A stretch of DNA of 64,000 bases from contig CACIWG010000005.1 in NCBI GenBank assembly GCA_902590245.1, forward strand, positions 1-64,000, written 5' to 3'. A program made the translations under genes and the position numbers. Origin of the DNA: an uncultured SAR116 cluster alpha proteobacterium (lineage in GTDB: Bacteria > Pseudomonadota > Alphaproteobacteria > Puniceispirillales > Marisalimonadaceae). This document shows positions 40,126 to 48,671 of the stretch, in pieces. Each line of letters begins with the position of its first letter. Within the stretch, counting starts at the first letter, position 1. A model generated the notes under the pieces. That model was given only the letters and a program-made list of their open reading frames with translations. It was not told the origin of the DNA and did no database searches.

Positions 40126-41040
40126 TTAATTTATTTTCATTTCTCTTAAAGTAATGAATAAGCAAGATGTAAGAATAAAGATACCTCCAATTATTTGATT
40201 CTGACTAGGAATTTCATTCCAAATAACAAAACCAAATATACCTGCTAATGGAATAGCAATATATCTTAGTGTTACAAGAATTGTTGCATCAGCATATTTG
40301 TAGCTTGTTGTCATAAAATATTGCACAAATGATCCAATAAAGCCTAACAAAAGTAAAATATTCAAAAAATAATTTGGTTCAAACAATAATTCACTTCCAA
40401 AAGTTCCTTTTTGACCAATTATACTTGAGCCAAATATGATTATTCCAGAAACAACAAAAAAAGAAGTAATACAGTTGTGAATTAATGCGGTAGTAGTAGG
40501 ATGTTCAGTTTTACCTAGTTTTCTCAAAATCAAAGCAAGACCCGCGTGACTTAATGCACTTATAGTTGCCATAGTTAAACCCAAGGGAGATAAGTCACTT
40601 GTTCCATTAATAATTCCAATAGGATTAGTCATCAAATAAACACCAAATAAACCTACTAAGACAGCTATCCATCTTCTAATACCAATTTTTTCCCCTAAAA
40701 AAATGGGAGCTAAAATTGTTACAAAAATTGCAGAACTTTGAGCAAGTGCTGTTACTAAGCCTATTGGTATTAGCTGTAGGGATAAGAAAACTAAAAGCAT
40801 GGTCGTTAAACCAAAAGCAGACCTTAACAAAACGTAAAACCAATTGTTAATTTTAAAGAAGTTAGTTTTTCTAGCAATAATTGCAAATATAAATAACAGA
40901 GGTAAAGAAAATACAAAACGACCAAACAAAATCATTAAAAAATCTACATCATAAGTTAAATCTTTAACCATCATGTGTGTGACAAGAGCTAATACTATTC
41001 CAATTAAACCGATTAAAGAACCAAGTAGATTATTTGTCAT
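40126..41040 (-). CDS. DMT-superfamily (EamA) transporter
   Basis: This 304-residue protein has about ten membrane helices arranged as two EamA halves. Typical segments are LRSAFGLTTMLLVFLSLQLIPIGLVTALAQSSAIFVTILAPIFLGEKIG in the first half and LRYIAIPLAGIFGFVIWNE in the second. It is most like the S-adenosylmethionine or drug/metabolite-type carriers, but the substrate cannot be told. It is divergent from the TcuA-like gene with a 63-base spacer. Confidence 0.85.
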   Translation of the reverse strand: MTNNLLGSLIGLIGIVLALVTHMMVKDLTYDVDFLMILFGRFVFSLPLLFIFAIIARKTNFFKINNWFYVLLRSAFGLTTMLLVFLSLQLIPIGLVTALAQSSAIFVTILAPIFLGEKIGIRRWIAVLVGLFGVYLMTNPIGIINGTSDLSPLGLTMATISALSHAGLALILRKLGKTEHPTTTALIHNCITSFFVVSGIIIFGSSIIGQKGTFGSELLFEPNYFLNILLLLGFIGSFVQYFMTTSYKYADATILVTLRYIAIPLAGIFGFVIWNEIPSQNQIIGGIFILTSCLFITLREMKIN

Positions 41041-41103
41041 AAATTATTTGAATATAAATTTAATTTTATTATTATCTAGACAAAGTAATTCAAAAGTAAA
41101 AAT

Positions 41104-42576
41104 ATGTCCAAAAAACTTATCATTGTCGGATCAGGTAATGCTGCTTTATGTGCTGGGATTTCTGCATTAGAAAAAGGAGCAGATGTAAAAATTTTAGAAA
41201 AAGCTAATGAGTATTTGGCTGGTGGAAACACAAAGTACACTGCTGGCGCCATGAGGTTTGCTTACAATAATGGTGATGAATTAAAACCTCTTTTGAAGGA
41301 CCCTAATGACCCAAAATTAGAAAAAACTAATTTTGGTAAATATTCAAAAGATAAGTTTTCTGAGGACCTTCTTAATTTTAATGATGGAAAAACTCTTACT
41401 ACTGAACAAAAAACTTTGATTAATGAATCTTATGAAACAATGAAATGGTTAGCATCTCATGATGTAAAATTTGAGCCAATATATCAAAGGCAAAGTTTTG
41501 AAAAAGATGGCAAGTTTGTTTTTTGGGGAGGATTAACGTTGGCATCAAAAAATGAAGGTGTAGGATTATTTGATCAAGAATTAGATGCCTTCAAAAAACT
41601 TGGTGGTGAGATAGAATATGAAACCTCTGTTACTGAACTTTTAAGAGAAGAAGGAAAAATAATAGGTGTTAAAACCAAAGATAATAATTTTATTGCTGAC
41701 GCAGTTATCTTAGCGTCAGGTGGATTTGAGGCTGATAAAGAAATGAGGTCAAAGTATTTAGGGGATCATTGGGGTGTTGCTAAGGTAAGAGGTACTCCAA
41801 ATAATACAGGTGACGGATTGAAAATGGCTATGGATATAGGAGCTGCTCTAAATGGCCAATTTGGTTCTTGTCATGCAACTCCAATGGATCTTCACATGAA
41901 AGACTTTGGTAATTTAGATTTAGAACCTGGCGAAAGAAAAAAATATAGAAAGATATGTTATTTTCTTGGGATTATGATTAATGCAGATGGTAAAAGGTTT
42001 TTAGATGAAGGGAAAAATTTTAGAAATTACACCTATGCTCAATATGGTGCTCGGGTTTTAGAACAACCTGGACATTTCGCATGGCAGATTTTTGATGAAA
42101 AAGTTAAACATTTACTTTATGACGAGTATTTTTTTGAAGATGCTCATTATGTGGAAGCAAATACATTAGAAGAACTAATAAAGAAAATGGATGGTGTCAA
42201 CTATAAAGAATGTCTATCTACAGTTACAGAGTTTAACAAGTCTTGCAAATCCAACAGAAATTTTGATCCAACTATTCTTGATGGTAGAAAAACAATAGAC
42301 CTTAATATACCAAAATCAAATTGGGCGCTAGCTTTAGATAAACCACCTTTTCGAGCATATCCTGTAACCGGAGGTATAACATTTACATATGGTGGATTAA
42401 AAATTTCTAAAAATGCAAATGTTTTAGATAAAAATGATAAAAATATTCAAGGACTTTATGCCTGTGGAGAATTAGTTGGTGGTGTGTTCTTAAATGGTTA
42501 TCCTGGTGGCTCTGGCTTAACTTCAGGCGCAGTGTTTGGAAGGAAAGCTGGCAGCGCAGCAGCTTTAGGTTTGTAA
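41104..42576 (+). CDS. tcuA: FAD-dependent tricarballylate dehydrogenase-like protein
   Basis: This 490-residue flavoprotein of the fumarate reductase/succinate dehydrogenase family has IVGSGNAALCAGISALEKGADV at the N terminus. LAGGNTKYTAGAMRFAYN follows, the signature I associate with TcuA, which oxidises tricarballylate to cis-aconitate. The C-terminal GGITFTYGGLKI and GLYACGELVGGVFLNGYPGGSGL complete the FAD fold. No TcuB or TcuC partner lies next to it. A D-2-hydroxyacid dehydrogenase starts two bases later. The precise substrate is therefore uncertain; I am confident in the family. Confidence 0.78.
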   Translation: MSKKLIIVGSGNAALCAGISALEKGADVKILEKANEYLAGGNTKYTAGAMRFAYNNGDELKPLLKDPNDPKLEKTNFGKYSKDKFSEDLLNFNDGKTLTTEQKTLINESYETMKWLASHDVKFEPIYQRQSFEKDGKFVFWGGLTLASKNEGVGLFDQELDAFKKLGGEIEYETSVTELLREEGKIIGVKTKDNNFIADAVILASGGFEADKEMRSKYLGDHWGVAKVRGTPNNTGDGLKMAMDIGAALNGQFGSCHATPMDLHMKDFGNLDLEPGERKKYRKICYFLGIMINADGKRFLDEGKNFRNYTYAQYGARVLEQPGHFAWQIFDEKVKHLLYDEYFFEDAHYVEANTLEELIKKMDGVNYKECLSTVTEFNKSCKSNRNFDPTILDGRKTIDLNIPKSNWALALDKPPFRAYPVTGGITFTYGGLKISKNANVLDKNDKNIQGLYACGELVGGVFLNGYPGGSGLTSGAVFGRKAGSAAALGL

Positions 42577-42577
42577 A

Positions 42578-43537
42578 ATGTTAAATGTTGCAGTTTTAGA
42601 TGATTATCAAAACGTAACAAAAAAGTTTGGGAACTGGTCAAAGTTAGACGGTAAAATTAACCTAAAAATATTTAATAAATTTTTTGATGATCCAAATGAT
42701 CTTGTTAAAAGTGTGTTAGATTTTGAAGTTTTGTGTTTAATGAGAGAAAGAACAGTGTTGAGTGCAAGTATAATTAATAAATTACCAAAGCTTAAATTAG
42801 TGATAACAACAGGAATGTGGAATCCTTCTGTAGATAAAAATGCTCTTAAAAAAAGAGAAATTGTTTTTTGTGGAACTGATAACAGAATAGAATCAACAGC
42901 TGAACTTTCTTGGTTGTTAACACAAGTAGTTTGGAGGAATATTTCTCAAGAGTTTGTAAATATGAAAAATGGTAATTGGCAAACATCTATAGGTAGAACC
43001 TTATTTGGGAAGACATTAGGAATTTTTGGTTTAGGAAAACAAGGTAAACAAGTTGCTAGATTTGGAAGTGCTTTTGGTATGAATGTAATTGCTTGGAGTC
43101 ATAATTTAACTAAAGAGGTTTGTGAATTAGAAAAAGTAACTTTAGTATCCTCAGATGAATTGTTCAAAACTTCTGATGTGCTTTCAATTCATACCAAGTT
43201 ATCTCATAGAACAAGGGGATTTATTAATTCTGAAAAAATTAAAATGATGAAGAAAACTTCAATAATTATTAATACGAGTAGAGGTCCAATAATTAATGAG
43301 GAAGATTTAATAAATTCAATAAAAGAATATTATATTTCAGGAGTTGGTTTAGATGTTTATGATATTGAGCCATTGCCAAAAGATCATGAACTTAGAAATT
43401 TGTCTCAAAATTTTAATGTTGTCCTATCTCCTCACCTTGGTTATGTATCTTCTGAAACCTACGAAAAATTTCATCAAGGATATGTTGATGCAATTTTAGC
43501 TTATCTTGACGCAAATCCTATAAATCTTCTGAATTAA
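42578..43537 (+). CDS. D-2-hydroxyacid dehydrogenase family protein
   Basis: The 319-residue NAD-dependent enzyme has the Rossmann motif GIFGLGKQGKQVARFGSAFGM (about 148-168). The catalytic trio is visible as Arg in INTSRGPII, Glu in DVYDIEPLP and His in LSPHLGYVS. It starts MLNVAVLDDYQNV, a beginning shared by many marine members of this family. It probably forms an operon with the TcuA-like gene two bases upstream. The substrate, a 2-hydroxy acid, is unknown. Its 3' end overlaps the convergent glycosyltransferase gene by 20 bases. Confidence 0.88.
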   Translation: MLNVAVLDDYQNVTKKFGNWSKLDGKINLKIFNKFFDDPNDLVKSVLDFEVLCLMRERTVLSASIINKLPKLKLVITTGMWNPSVDKNALKKREIVFCGTDNRIESTAELSWLLTQVVWRNISQEFVNMKNGNWQTSIGRTLFGKTLGIFGLGKQGKQVARFGSAFGMNVIAWSHNLTKEVCELEKVTLVSSDELFKTSDVLSIHTKLSHRTRGFINSEKIKMMKKTSIIINTSRGPIINEEDLINSIKEYYISGVGLDVYDIEPLPKDHELRNLSQNFNVVLSPHLGYVSSETYEKFHQGYVDAILAYLDANPINLLN

Positions 43538-44273
43538 TTTTCCAATTGTCTTTTAACCAATCTGGGCATTTTACTTGTTTGTAAATTTTTTTATAAAATT
43601 TATTTTTAGGTACTGGCCATCTTTCAATCAAAACATCTTCAGGGTCCGGCTTTCCTGTAAATGCGACTATGCTGGTTTCTTGATTTATATTTGCAGGTTT
43701 CCATATTCTCAAAGGCCATTTTGGAAGCAAATTATGTTTAAAACTTTGACACCAATTTTTAGGCCAAAAATTTTGTTCATTTATTACATTACTTATATAG
43801 ACTTGTTCAATATGATATTTTTTCCATATATAATTCGAGTTTTTTTCAAACTCATCAAAAATATATTTATGTTTTTTAACAGGAAATCTAAAACAACTTG
43901 TATTTCCAATATTTTTTCCAGTTTGAGTCCAGTTTTCAATAACACAGAAAGTTCCTTTTTTATAAGAAAAAAATTTATCTAAATTATTAGTAATTACTAA
44001 ATCTAAATCTAAAAAAAGAATATCTCCTTCAAGTCCATAAAGTGGATATTTCCATATACTTAATTTTCTCCATGGAGTTAAAGATAACGGTTTTGGAATT
44101 TTTATATCTGGTAAAGGTTTACATATAACATCTTTAATTATATTTTTTTTATCATCTGTAAAACAAATTAACCTAGTTTTATTTTCAGTATGTTTTTGAA
44201 TGGAAGAATATAAATTATTAACATAATTAAAATTATATCTATCACCCCATTTCATGCATATTATTGTTTGCAA
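43518..44273 (-). CDS. Putative nucleotide-sugar glycosyltransferase
   Basis: The 251-residue protein resembles a family of short GT-A-type transferases that begin with an (I/V)(I/V)CxKWG motif (here IICMKWGDRYNF). It contains the DxD-like metal motif ILFLDLDLVI, followed by an asparagine-rich loop (TNNLDKFF). LTPWRKLSIWKYP and the C-terminal lysine/tryptophan-rich tail also fit. The start is a TTG at 44273 with weak upstream signals. It is convergent with the D-2-hydroxyacid dehydrogenase gene (20-base overlap) and divergent from the GT4 gene. Confidence 0.7.
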   Translation of the reverse strand: MQTIICMKWGDRYNFNYVNNLYSSIQKHTENKTRLICFTDDKKNIIKDVICKPLPDIKIPKPLSLTPWRKLSIWKYPLYGLEGDILFLDLDLVITNNLDKFFSYKKGTFCVIENWTQTGKNIGNTSCFRFPVKKHKYIFDEFEKNSNYIWKKYHIEQVYISNVINEQNFWPKNWCQSFKHNLLPKWPLRIWKPANINQETSIVAFTGKPDPEDVLIERWPVPKNKFYKKIYKQVKCPDWLKDNWKINSEDL

Positions 44274-44317
44274 TTTTTGTTCATACCTTTAATTATTAAT
44301 TAAATATTATTTTTAAA

Positions 44318-45415
44318 ATGATTATAAATATACTACTTCCATATAAAGAAAAATTTTCAAAAAATAAAGCTTCATCTGTTAGTTTGACTGTATCAAATAA
44401 CTTGCAATTTACTAAATATAAAAAAAATATTCGAGTGTTCGGGCATACCGTTAAAGAACCTATGCATGAAAAAAATTTCATAGGTTTTGAAAATTCATGG
44501 AATATATTTAAAAGTAAAAATGAAAATATTGCTCAAAAAATGTGTGAATTTCTAAATAATGAAAAAAAACCTAAACAAATAATTGAAGTTCACAATAGAC
44601 CATATTTAGTTAATTCAATTCACTCTAAATTATATCATTTTCACAAAATTACCCTTTTTCTTCATAATGATCCATTGGAAATGAAAGGATCAATTAGTAT
44701 TAATGAAAGAAAAAATTTGTTATCAAAATTAAATAAAATTTATTGTGTGAGTAATTTTATTAAAAAAAGATTTTTAACAGGTATTTCTGAACATCATAAT
44801 AAAGTCGTAGTTTTACATAACGGGGTTAAAAGAGTTCAAAATTTTAAACCAAATAAAAAAAAACTAATTATTTTTGTAGGAAGGATTGTTAAAGAAAAAG
44901 GTGTTGATCTTTTTGTAGATTCTATAAAAGAAATTTATAATGATTTTGAAGACTGGAATTTTAAAATTATTGGATCTCCCAAATTAGGCGTAAACAAGTT
45001 TGATAATTTTTCTAAAAAAATAAAAATGAATTTTGAAGGCTTAGGAAAAAGAGCTAAAATGTTAGGCTTTGTTAATTCAAAATCTCTAAATAAGATAATG
45101 CAAAAATCTTCAATAATAGTGATACCTTCTATATGGCAAGAACCGTTTGGGTTAGTTGCTGCGGAGGCAATGTCAAATGGGGTGGCGATAATTTCTTCCA
45201 AAAATGGGGGGCTACCTGAAATAATTGGAAAAAATGGTATACTAATTGAAAATATCAACGCAAAAAAAATTACAAAAAATTTAAAAAAATTCATGGAAAA
45301 TGAAAATTTACTTAAGCAATTCCAAACAAAATCATGGGATAATTTCAAATTAAATTCAAAAATAATATCAGCAAGATTAGATCAATATAGAAATGAATTA
45401 ATTTTTAAAAATTGA
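44318..45415 (+). CDS. GT4-family glycosyltransferase
   Basis: This 365-residue GT-B transferase has the characteristic C-terminal motif EPFGLVAAEAMSNGVAIISSKNGGLPEII (glycosyl transferases group 1). An earlier FVGRIVKEKGVDLFVDSIKEI begins the nucleotide-binding domain. The N-terminal part contains an HNDP segment typical of acceptor domains. It likely builds LPS or another surface glycan. Its last 18 bases overlap the convergent O-antigen-ligase-like gene. No good ribosome-binding site precedes the ATG. Confidence 0.87.
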   Translation: MIINILLPYKEKFSKNKASSVSLTVSNNLQFTKYKKNIRVFGHTVKEPMHEKNFIGFENSWNIFKSKNENIAQKMCEFLNNEKKPKQIIEVHNRPYLVNSIHSKLYHFHKITLFLHNDPLEMKGSISINERKNLLSKLNKIYCVSNFIKKRFLTGISEHHNKVVVLHNGVKRVQNFKPNKKKLIIFVGRIVKEKGVDLFVDSIKEIYNDFEDWNFKIIGSPKLGVNKFDNFSKKIKMNFEGLGKRAKMLGFVNSKSLNKIMQKSSIIVIPSIWQEPFGLVAAEAMSNGVAIISSKNGGLPEIIGKNGILIENINAKKITKNLKKFMENENLLKQFQTKSWDNFKLNSKIISARLDQYRNELIFKN

Positions 45416-46696
45416 TTTATAATCTTGGATTTGTGATATGCAAAAACCAATTGGAAACCAAATAAATAGATTGCCCCATTGACCAAAAAAACTACCCATT
45501 TGTTGTAAAGGAAAGAAAAAAGCTAATGGTATTATGTAACATATTGACAAAAGTGGGCAGTTAATGTCAATTTTCCTTCCATCATAACATGTTTTAAAAA
45601 GGAAAAAGATCATTAAGGTGCCAAAAATTAAACCAACTATTCCGGTTTCAGCAAAAAGCTGCAAATAGAAATTATGAGGATGATTAAGACAAAAGTTTTT
45701 ACCTGGCAACCAATTGAATTCATTACTTTTCATTGTCTTACAATGAATTCTAGAACTCGAGGGTCCCATGCCAATCATAGGTTTATAAAGACCCTGTTGT
45801 ATACCTGATCTCCAGGCACCCCAATAAGGGTTGTTAATACTAGTATTTAAAATTGGAACTGCTTTCAAAAAATGATGAGTGTATTGTTCAAACTTAGGTT
45901 TATTAAACGTCGAGATAATAGTAAGTGATAAAATTAAAAATGTTGTTATAAAAATAGAAATTTTAATTAAATTAACTTTATTTGATTTCCATGAAAATAT
46001 CGAAAGTAGACCACCAAAAAATCTAATTAAAAAATTACCTCTTTCTCCTGATAAAAAGACCAAAATTATACTCCACAAAACTATTAAAAAACTTAAAATA
46101 TTATTCTTTTTGAATCTATAACATATGATTGCTATTAAAGTACAAAATATTGGTAAAGATAATTTGGATAAATAACTACCAGGAACTAAATCTCCATAAG
46201 GCCAAGATAATCTATCTTTGACCCCTTCAAAAAAGAGCTCAAAAGATAAGATTATACACATTATAACCATCCCAATTAGAATTGAAACGAACATTACCAT
46301 TCTTATGTCTTTATCTTTTCCAAGCCATGCTTGAGCAGCAGCTACATAAATTGGAAACCTAATCCATACTAATCCTTGAAAAAAAGAAAATTTTTCATAG
46401 GGACCTAAAATTGCAGATAGCAACCCAGTAATCCAAAGAAGAATTGCAAAGACAAACCATAATTGACCAGCCCATATCCAATCATTTTTTAAAGAGCATC
46501 TTATAATGAATATTAAAGATATTGTAGTAAGCCATAAATCAGCAGGATCTCTCTCAATTAAATAAAAAAAAGGCCCTAATATCCAAAAATATGACATAAA
46601 CTTTTGGAATTTTGGTAAATTATTTATCTTGTTTAAACCTCTATGAAAACTAGAGTTTAAATCAAAATCAATTGTACTAAAATATTTTAAGAACAT
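45398..46696 (-). CDS. O-antigen ligase/polymerase (Wzy/WaaL)-like protein
   Basis: The 432-residue protein has about ten to twelve hydrophobic helices. It has the Wzy_C-type loop features: FLSGERGNFLIRF in the middle, GPSSSRIHC, and LNHPHNFYLQLFAETGIVGLIFG near the C terminus, the HPHN motif typical of WaaL-like ligases. It would polymerise or attach glycan repeats at the periplasmic face. It follows the AmpG-like gene by four bases on the minus strand. Ligase and polymerase cannot be told apart from sequence. Confidence 0.82.
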   Translation of the reverse strand: MFLKYFSTIDFDLNSSFHRGLNKINNLPKFQKFMSYFWILGPFFYLIERDPADLWLTTISLIFIIRCSLKNDWIWAGQLWFVFAILLWITGLLSAILGPYEKFSFFQGLVWIRFPIYVAAAQAWLGKDKDIRMVMFVSILIGMVIMCIILSFELFFEGVKDRLSWPYGDLVPGSYLSKLSLPIFCTLIAIICYRFKKNNILSFLIVLWSIILVFLSGERGNFLIRFFGGLLSIFSWKSNKVNLIKISIFITTFLILSLTIISTFNKPKFEQYTHHFLKAVPILNTSINNPYWGAWRSGIQQGLYKPMIGMGPSSSRIHCKTMKSNEFNWLPGKNFCLNHPHNFYLQLFAETGIVGLIFGTLMIFFLFKTCYDGRKIDINCPLLSICYIIPLAFFFPLQQMGSFFGQWGNLFIWFPIGFCISQIQDYKSIFKN

Positions 46697-46700
46697 ATCG

Positions 46701-48068
46701 TTAATTCAGAACTTTTATTCTACCTTTTAAGAAAAATATGAGAATTAATGATGGTATGACCATTAAACAAGTAATAATAAAAAATAATCCCCAGTCACCA
46801 TTTAAATAATCGACTAAACTTCCAGAAGAAGATGCTAATGTTGTTCTTCCTAAAGTACCAATTGAGGCTAATAATGCATATTGAGTTGCAGTATATTGTC
46901 TATTAACCAACACAGATATAAATGCAACGAAAGCAACAGTAGCGAATGCAGCTGCCAGATCATCTAAAATAACAGCTATAGAAAAAATGAAGTAACTTTT
47001 TCCTGCCCAAAATAAAATAGAAAACAGAAGATTTGTTATTGCCATAAATATTCCAGCAATAATGATAGATCTTACCAATCCAATTTTTACAGTTAAAAAT
47101 CCACCAATTAGAGTAAATAAAATAGTAGTGATCCACCCAAGACCTTTTGAAAAAATACCTATATCAGATTTGGTAAAACCAATTTCTTTGTAAAAAATTA
47201 AAGACATACGGCCAAGAAAAGCTTCTCCAATTTTAAATAAAAATATAAATGCAATTAAACCTATGCCAATAGCTAGACCATTTTTTTTAAAAAAATCATA
47301 TATCGGGGCAACTATAGTTTCAAACATCCATAATAAGATAAAGTTTATTTTTTTTTCAAAAATAGATAATTTTGAATTTTTCATTATATTTGATTTATTT
47401 TTGTTTGATTTAATTTTAGGTATTTCATTAATTGTTAATAATAGAAGATTTAACAACATTAAAATAAAAAATAATAAAATAAACGTAAGTTGCCAGTAAT
47501 TATCAAATCCTATTTTTTCAAAATAATCTGATATTAAAAGTGATAATAAACCTCCAATTTTAAATCCCGTCCACCATCCAATTACAGCCATTGAAGCAGC
47601 TGCTGCCATTATATTATTTTCATTTGATTTTATTTGTTCAATTCTTAACGCATCAATTGATATATCTTGAGTAGATGAAAAAATCGCGATAAATAATCCA
47701 ATTAAGATTACAAAAAATAAGTTTTTTTCTGGGTCAATACTAGACCAAATTAATAATGATATACTAATGAAAAACTGCATTAAAAAAATCCAAGACTTTC
47801 TGTGTCCAATTTTTTTTGTAAGCCAAAAAATTTTTAACTTATCAACTAGAGGAGCCCAAAGATAATTGATTGCGTATACAGCAAATATTGCTCCTGCCCA
47901 ACCAATTGTACTTCTGCTTAAACCTTCCTCTTTTAGCCATAGACTTAAACTCGACCCAATCAAAACCCAAGGAAAACCACTTATAATCCCAAGTAGTAAA
48001 ATTTTTAACATTCTTATTTCTAAAAACACTTTGATCGTAAGAAATTTATTCTGTTTTAATATTTTCAT
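46701..48068 (-). CDS. ampG: AmpG-like muropeptide permease
   Basis: This 455-residue MFS protein closely follows E. coli AmpG in layout: ILLLGIISGFPWVLIGSSLSLWL, then STIGWAGAIFAVYAINYLWAPLVDKL, GHRKSW, and SSTQDISIDALRIEQI. AmpG imports GlcNAc-anhydroMurNAc peptides into the cytoplasm for recycling. There are at least twelve helices. It lies 59 bases from a divergently transcribed YkuD protein gene and near GH84, AnmK and MurQ genes. The ATG at 48068 aligns with the E. coli start; an internal ATG at 48011 is a weaker alternative. Confidence 0.88.
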   Translation of the reverse strand: MKILKQNKFLTIKVFLEIRMLKILLLGIISGFPWVLIGSSLSLWLKEEGLSRSTIGWAGAIFAVYAINYLWAPLVDKLKIFWLTKKIGHRKSWIFLMQFFISISLLIWSSIDPEKNLFFVILIGLFIAIFSSTQDISIDALRIEQIKSNENNIMAAAASMAVIGWWTGFKIGGLLSLLISDYFEKIGFDNYWQLTFILLFFILMLLNLLLLTINEIPKIKSNKNKSNIMKNSKLSIFEKKINFILLWMFETIVAPIYDFFKKNGLAIGIGLIAFIFLFKIGEAFLGRMSLIFYKEIGFTKSDIGIFSKGLGWITTILFTLIGGFLTVKIGLVRSIIIAGIFMAITNLLFSILFWAGKSYFIFSIAVILDDLAAAFATVAFVAFISVLVNRQYTATQYALLASIGTLGRTTLASSSGSLVDYLNGDWGLFFIITCLMVIPSLILIFFLKGRIKVLN

Positions 48069-48126
48069 TTTAATATTGTTCCCGATGTATATTATGTAGA
48101 ATAAACATCTATAGATTTAACATTAA

Positions 48127-48651
48127 ATGATCATTTACCTTAATACTATTTATAAATCGAAAATAATATTTAAAAAAAAAATTTTCCCTTGCCAGCTTGG
48201 CAAAAATGGTAGAGTTCCAAGTTACAAGAAAAGAGAAGGAGATAAATGTACACCTTCAGGTAAATTCATTATTAGATCTATCTTTTTAAGAAAAGATAAA
48301 AAATTAAATATTCGTTTGAGAAAGTCAATAAAAAGAAAAATTTTTTATGTTCGTGAAAATTATGGATGGTGTGATGATGTTCGCTCTAAACAATATAATC
48401 AATTGGTAGATTTAATTCCTAACTTTGATTATTCACATGAAAAATTATATAGATGTGATGATGTTTACGATATAACTTTAGAATTAAACTATAATCAAAA
48501 TCCTACCTTCAAAAATAAAGGAAGTGCTATATTTATACATTGTTCTTTTAATGATTTAAGAAATACAAATGGTTGTGTTGCTATAAAAAAAAATAATTTA
48601 AAATTTATAATTAATAATTTACAAAAAATAAATTACATATATATAAGATGA
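48127..48651 (+). CDS. YkuD-fold L,D-transpeptidase family protein, no signal peptide
   Basis: The 174-residue protein shows the YkuD catalytic motif: His in AIFIHCSFND and Cys in NTNGCVAI. The fold is supported by REGDKCTPSGKFII and GWCDDVRSKQYNQ. There is no signal peptide or membrane segment; it begins directly with MIIYLNTIYKSK. YkuD proteins of this kind include cytoplasmic L,D-carboxypeptidases such as Acinetobacter ElsL, which trim muropeptide tetrapeptides for recycling. Placement beside ampG supports that reading. The alternative is a secreted cross-linking enzyme, but the missing signal argues against it. Confidence 0.83.
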   Translation: MIIYLNTIYKSKIIFKKKIFPCQLGKNGRVPSYKKREGDKCTPSGKFIIRSIFLRKDKKLNIRLRKSIKRKIFYVRENYGWCDDVRSKQYNQLVDLIPNFDYSHEKLYRCDDVYDITLELNYNQNPTFKNKGSAIFIHCSFNDLRNTNGCVAIKKNNLKFIINNLQKINYIYIR

Positions 48652-48671
48652 TATAAATCCTGGAGAAAGAA

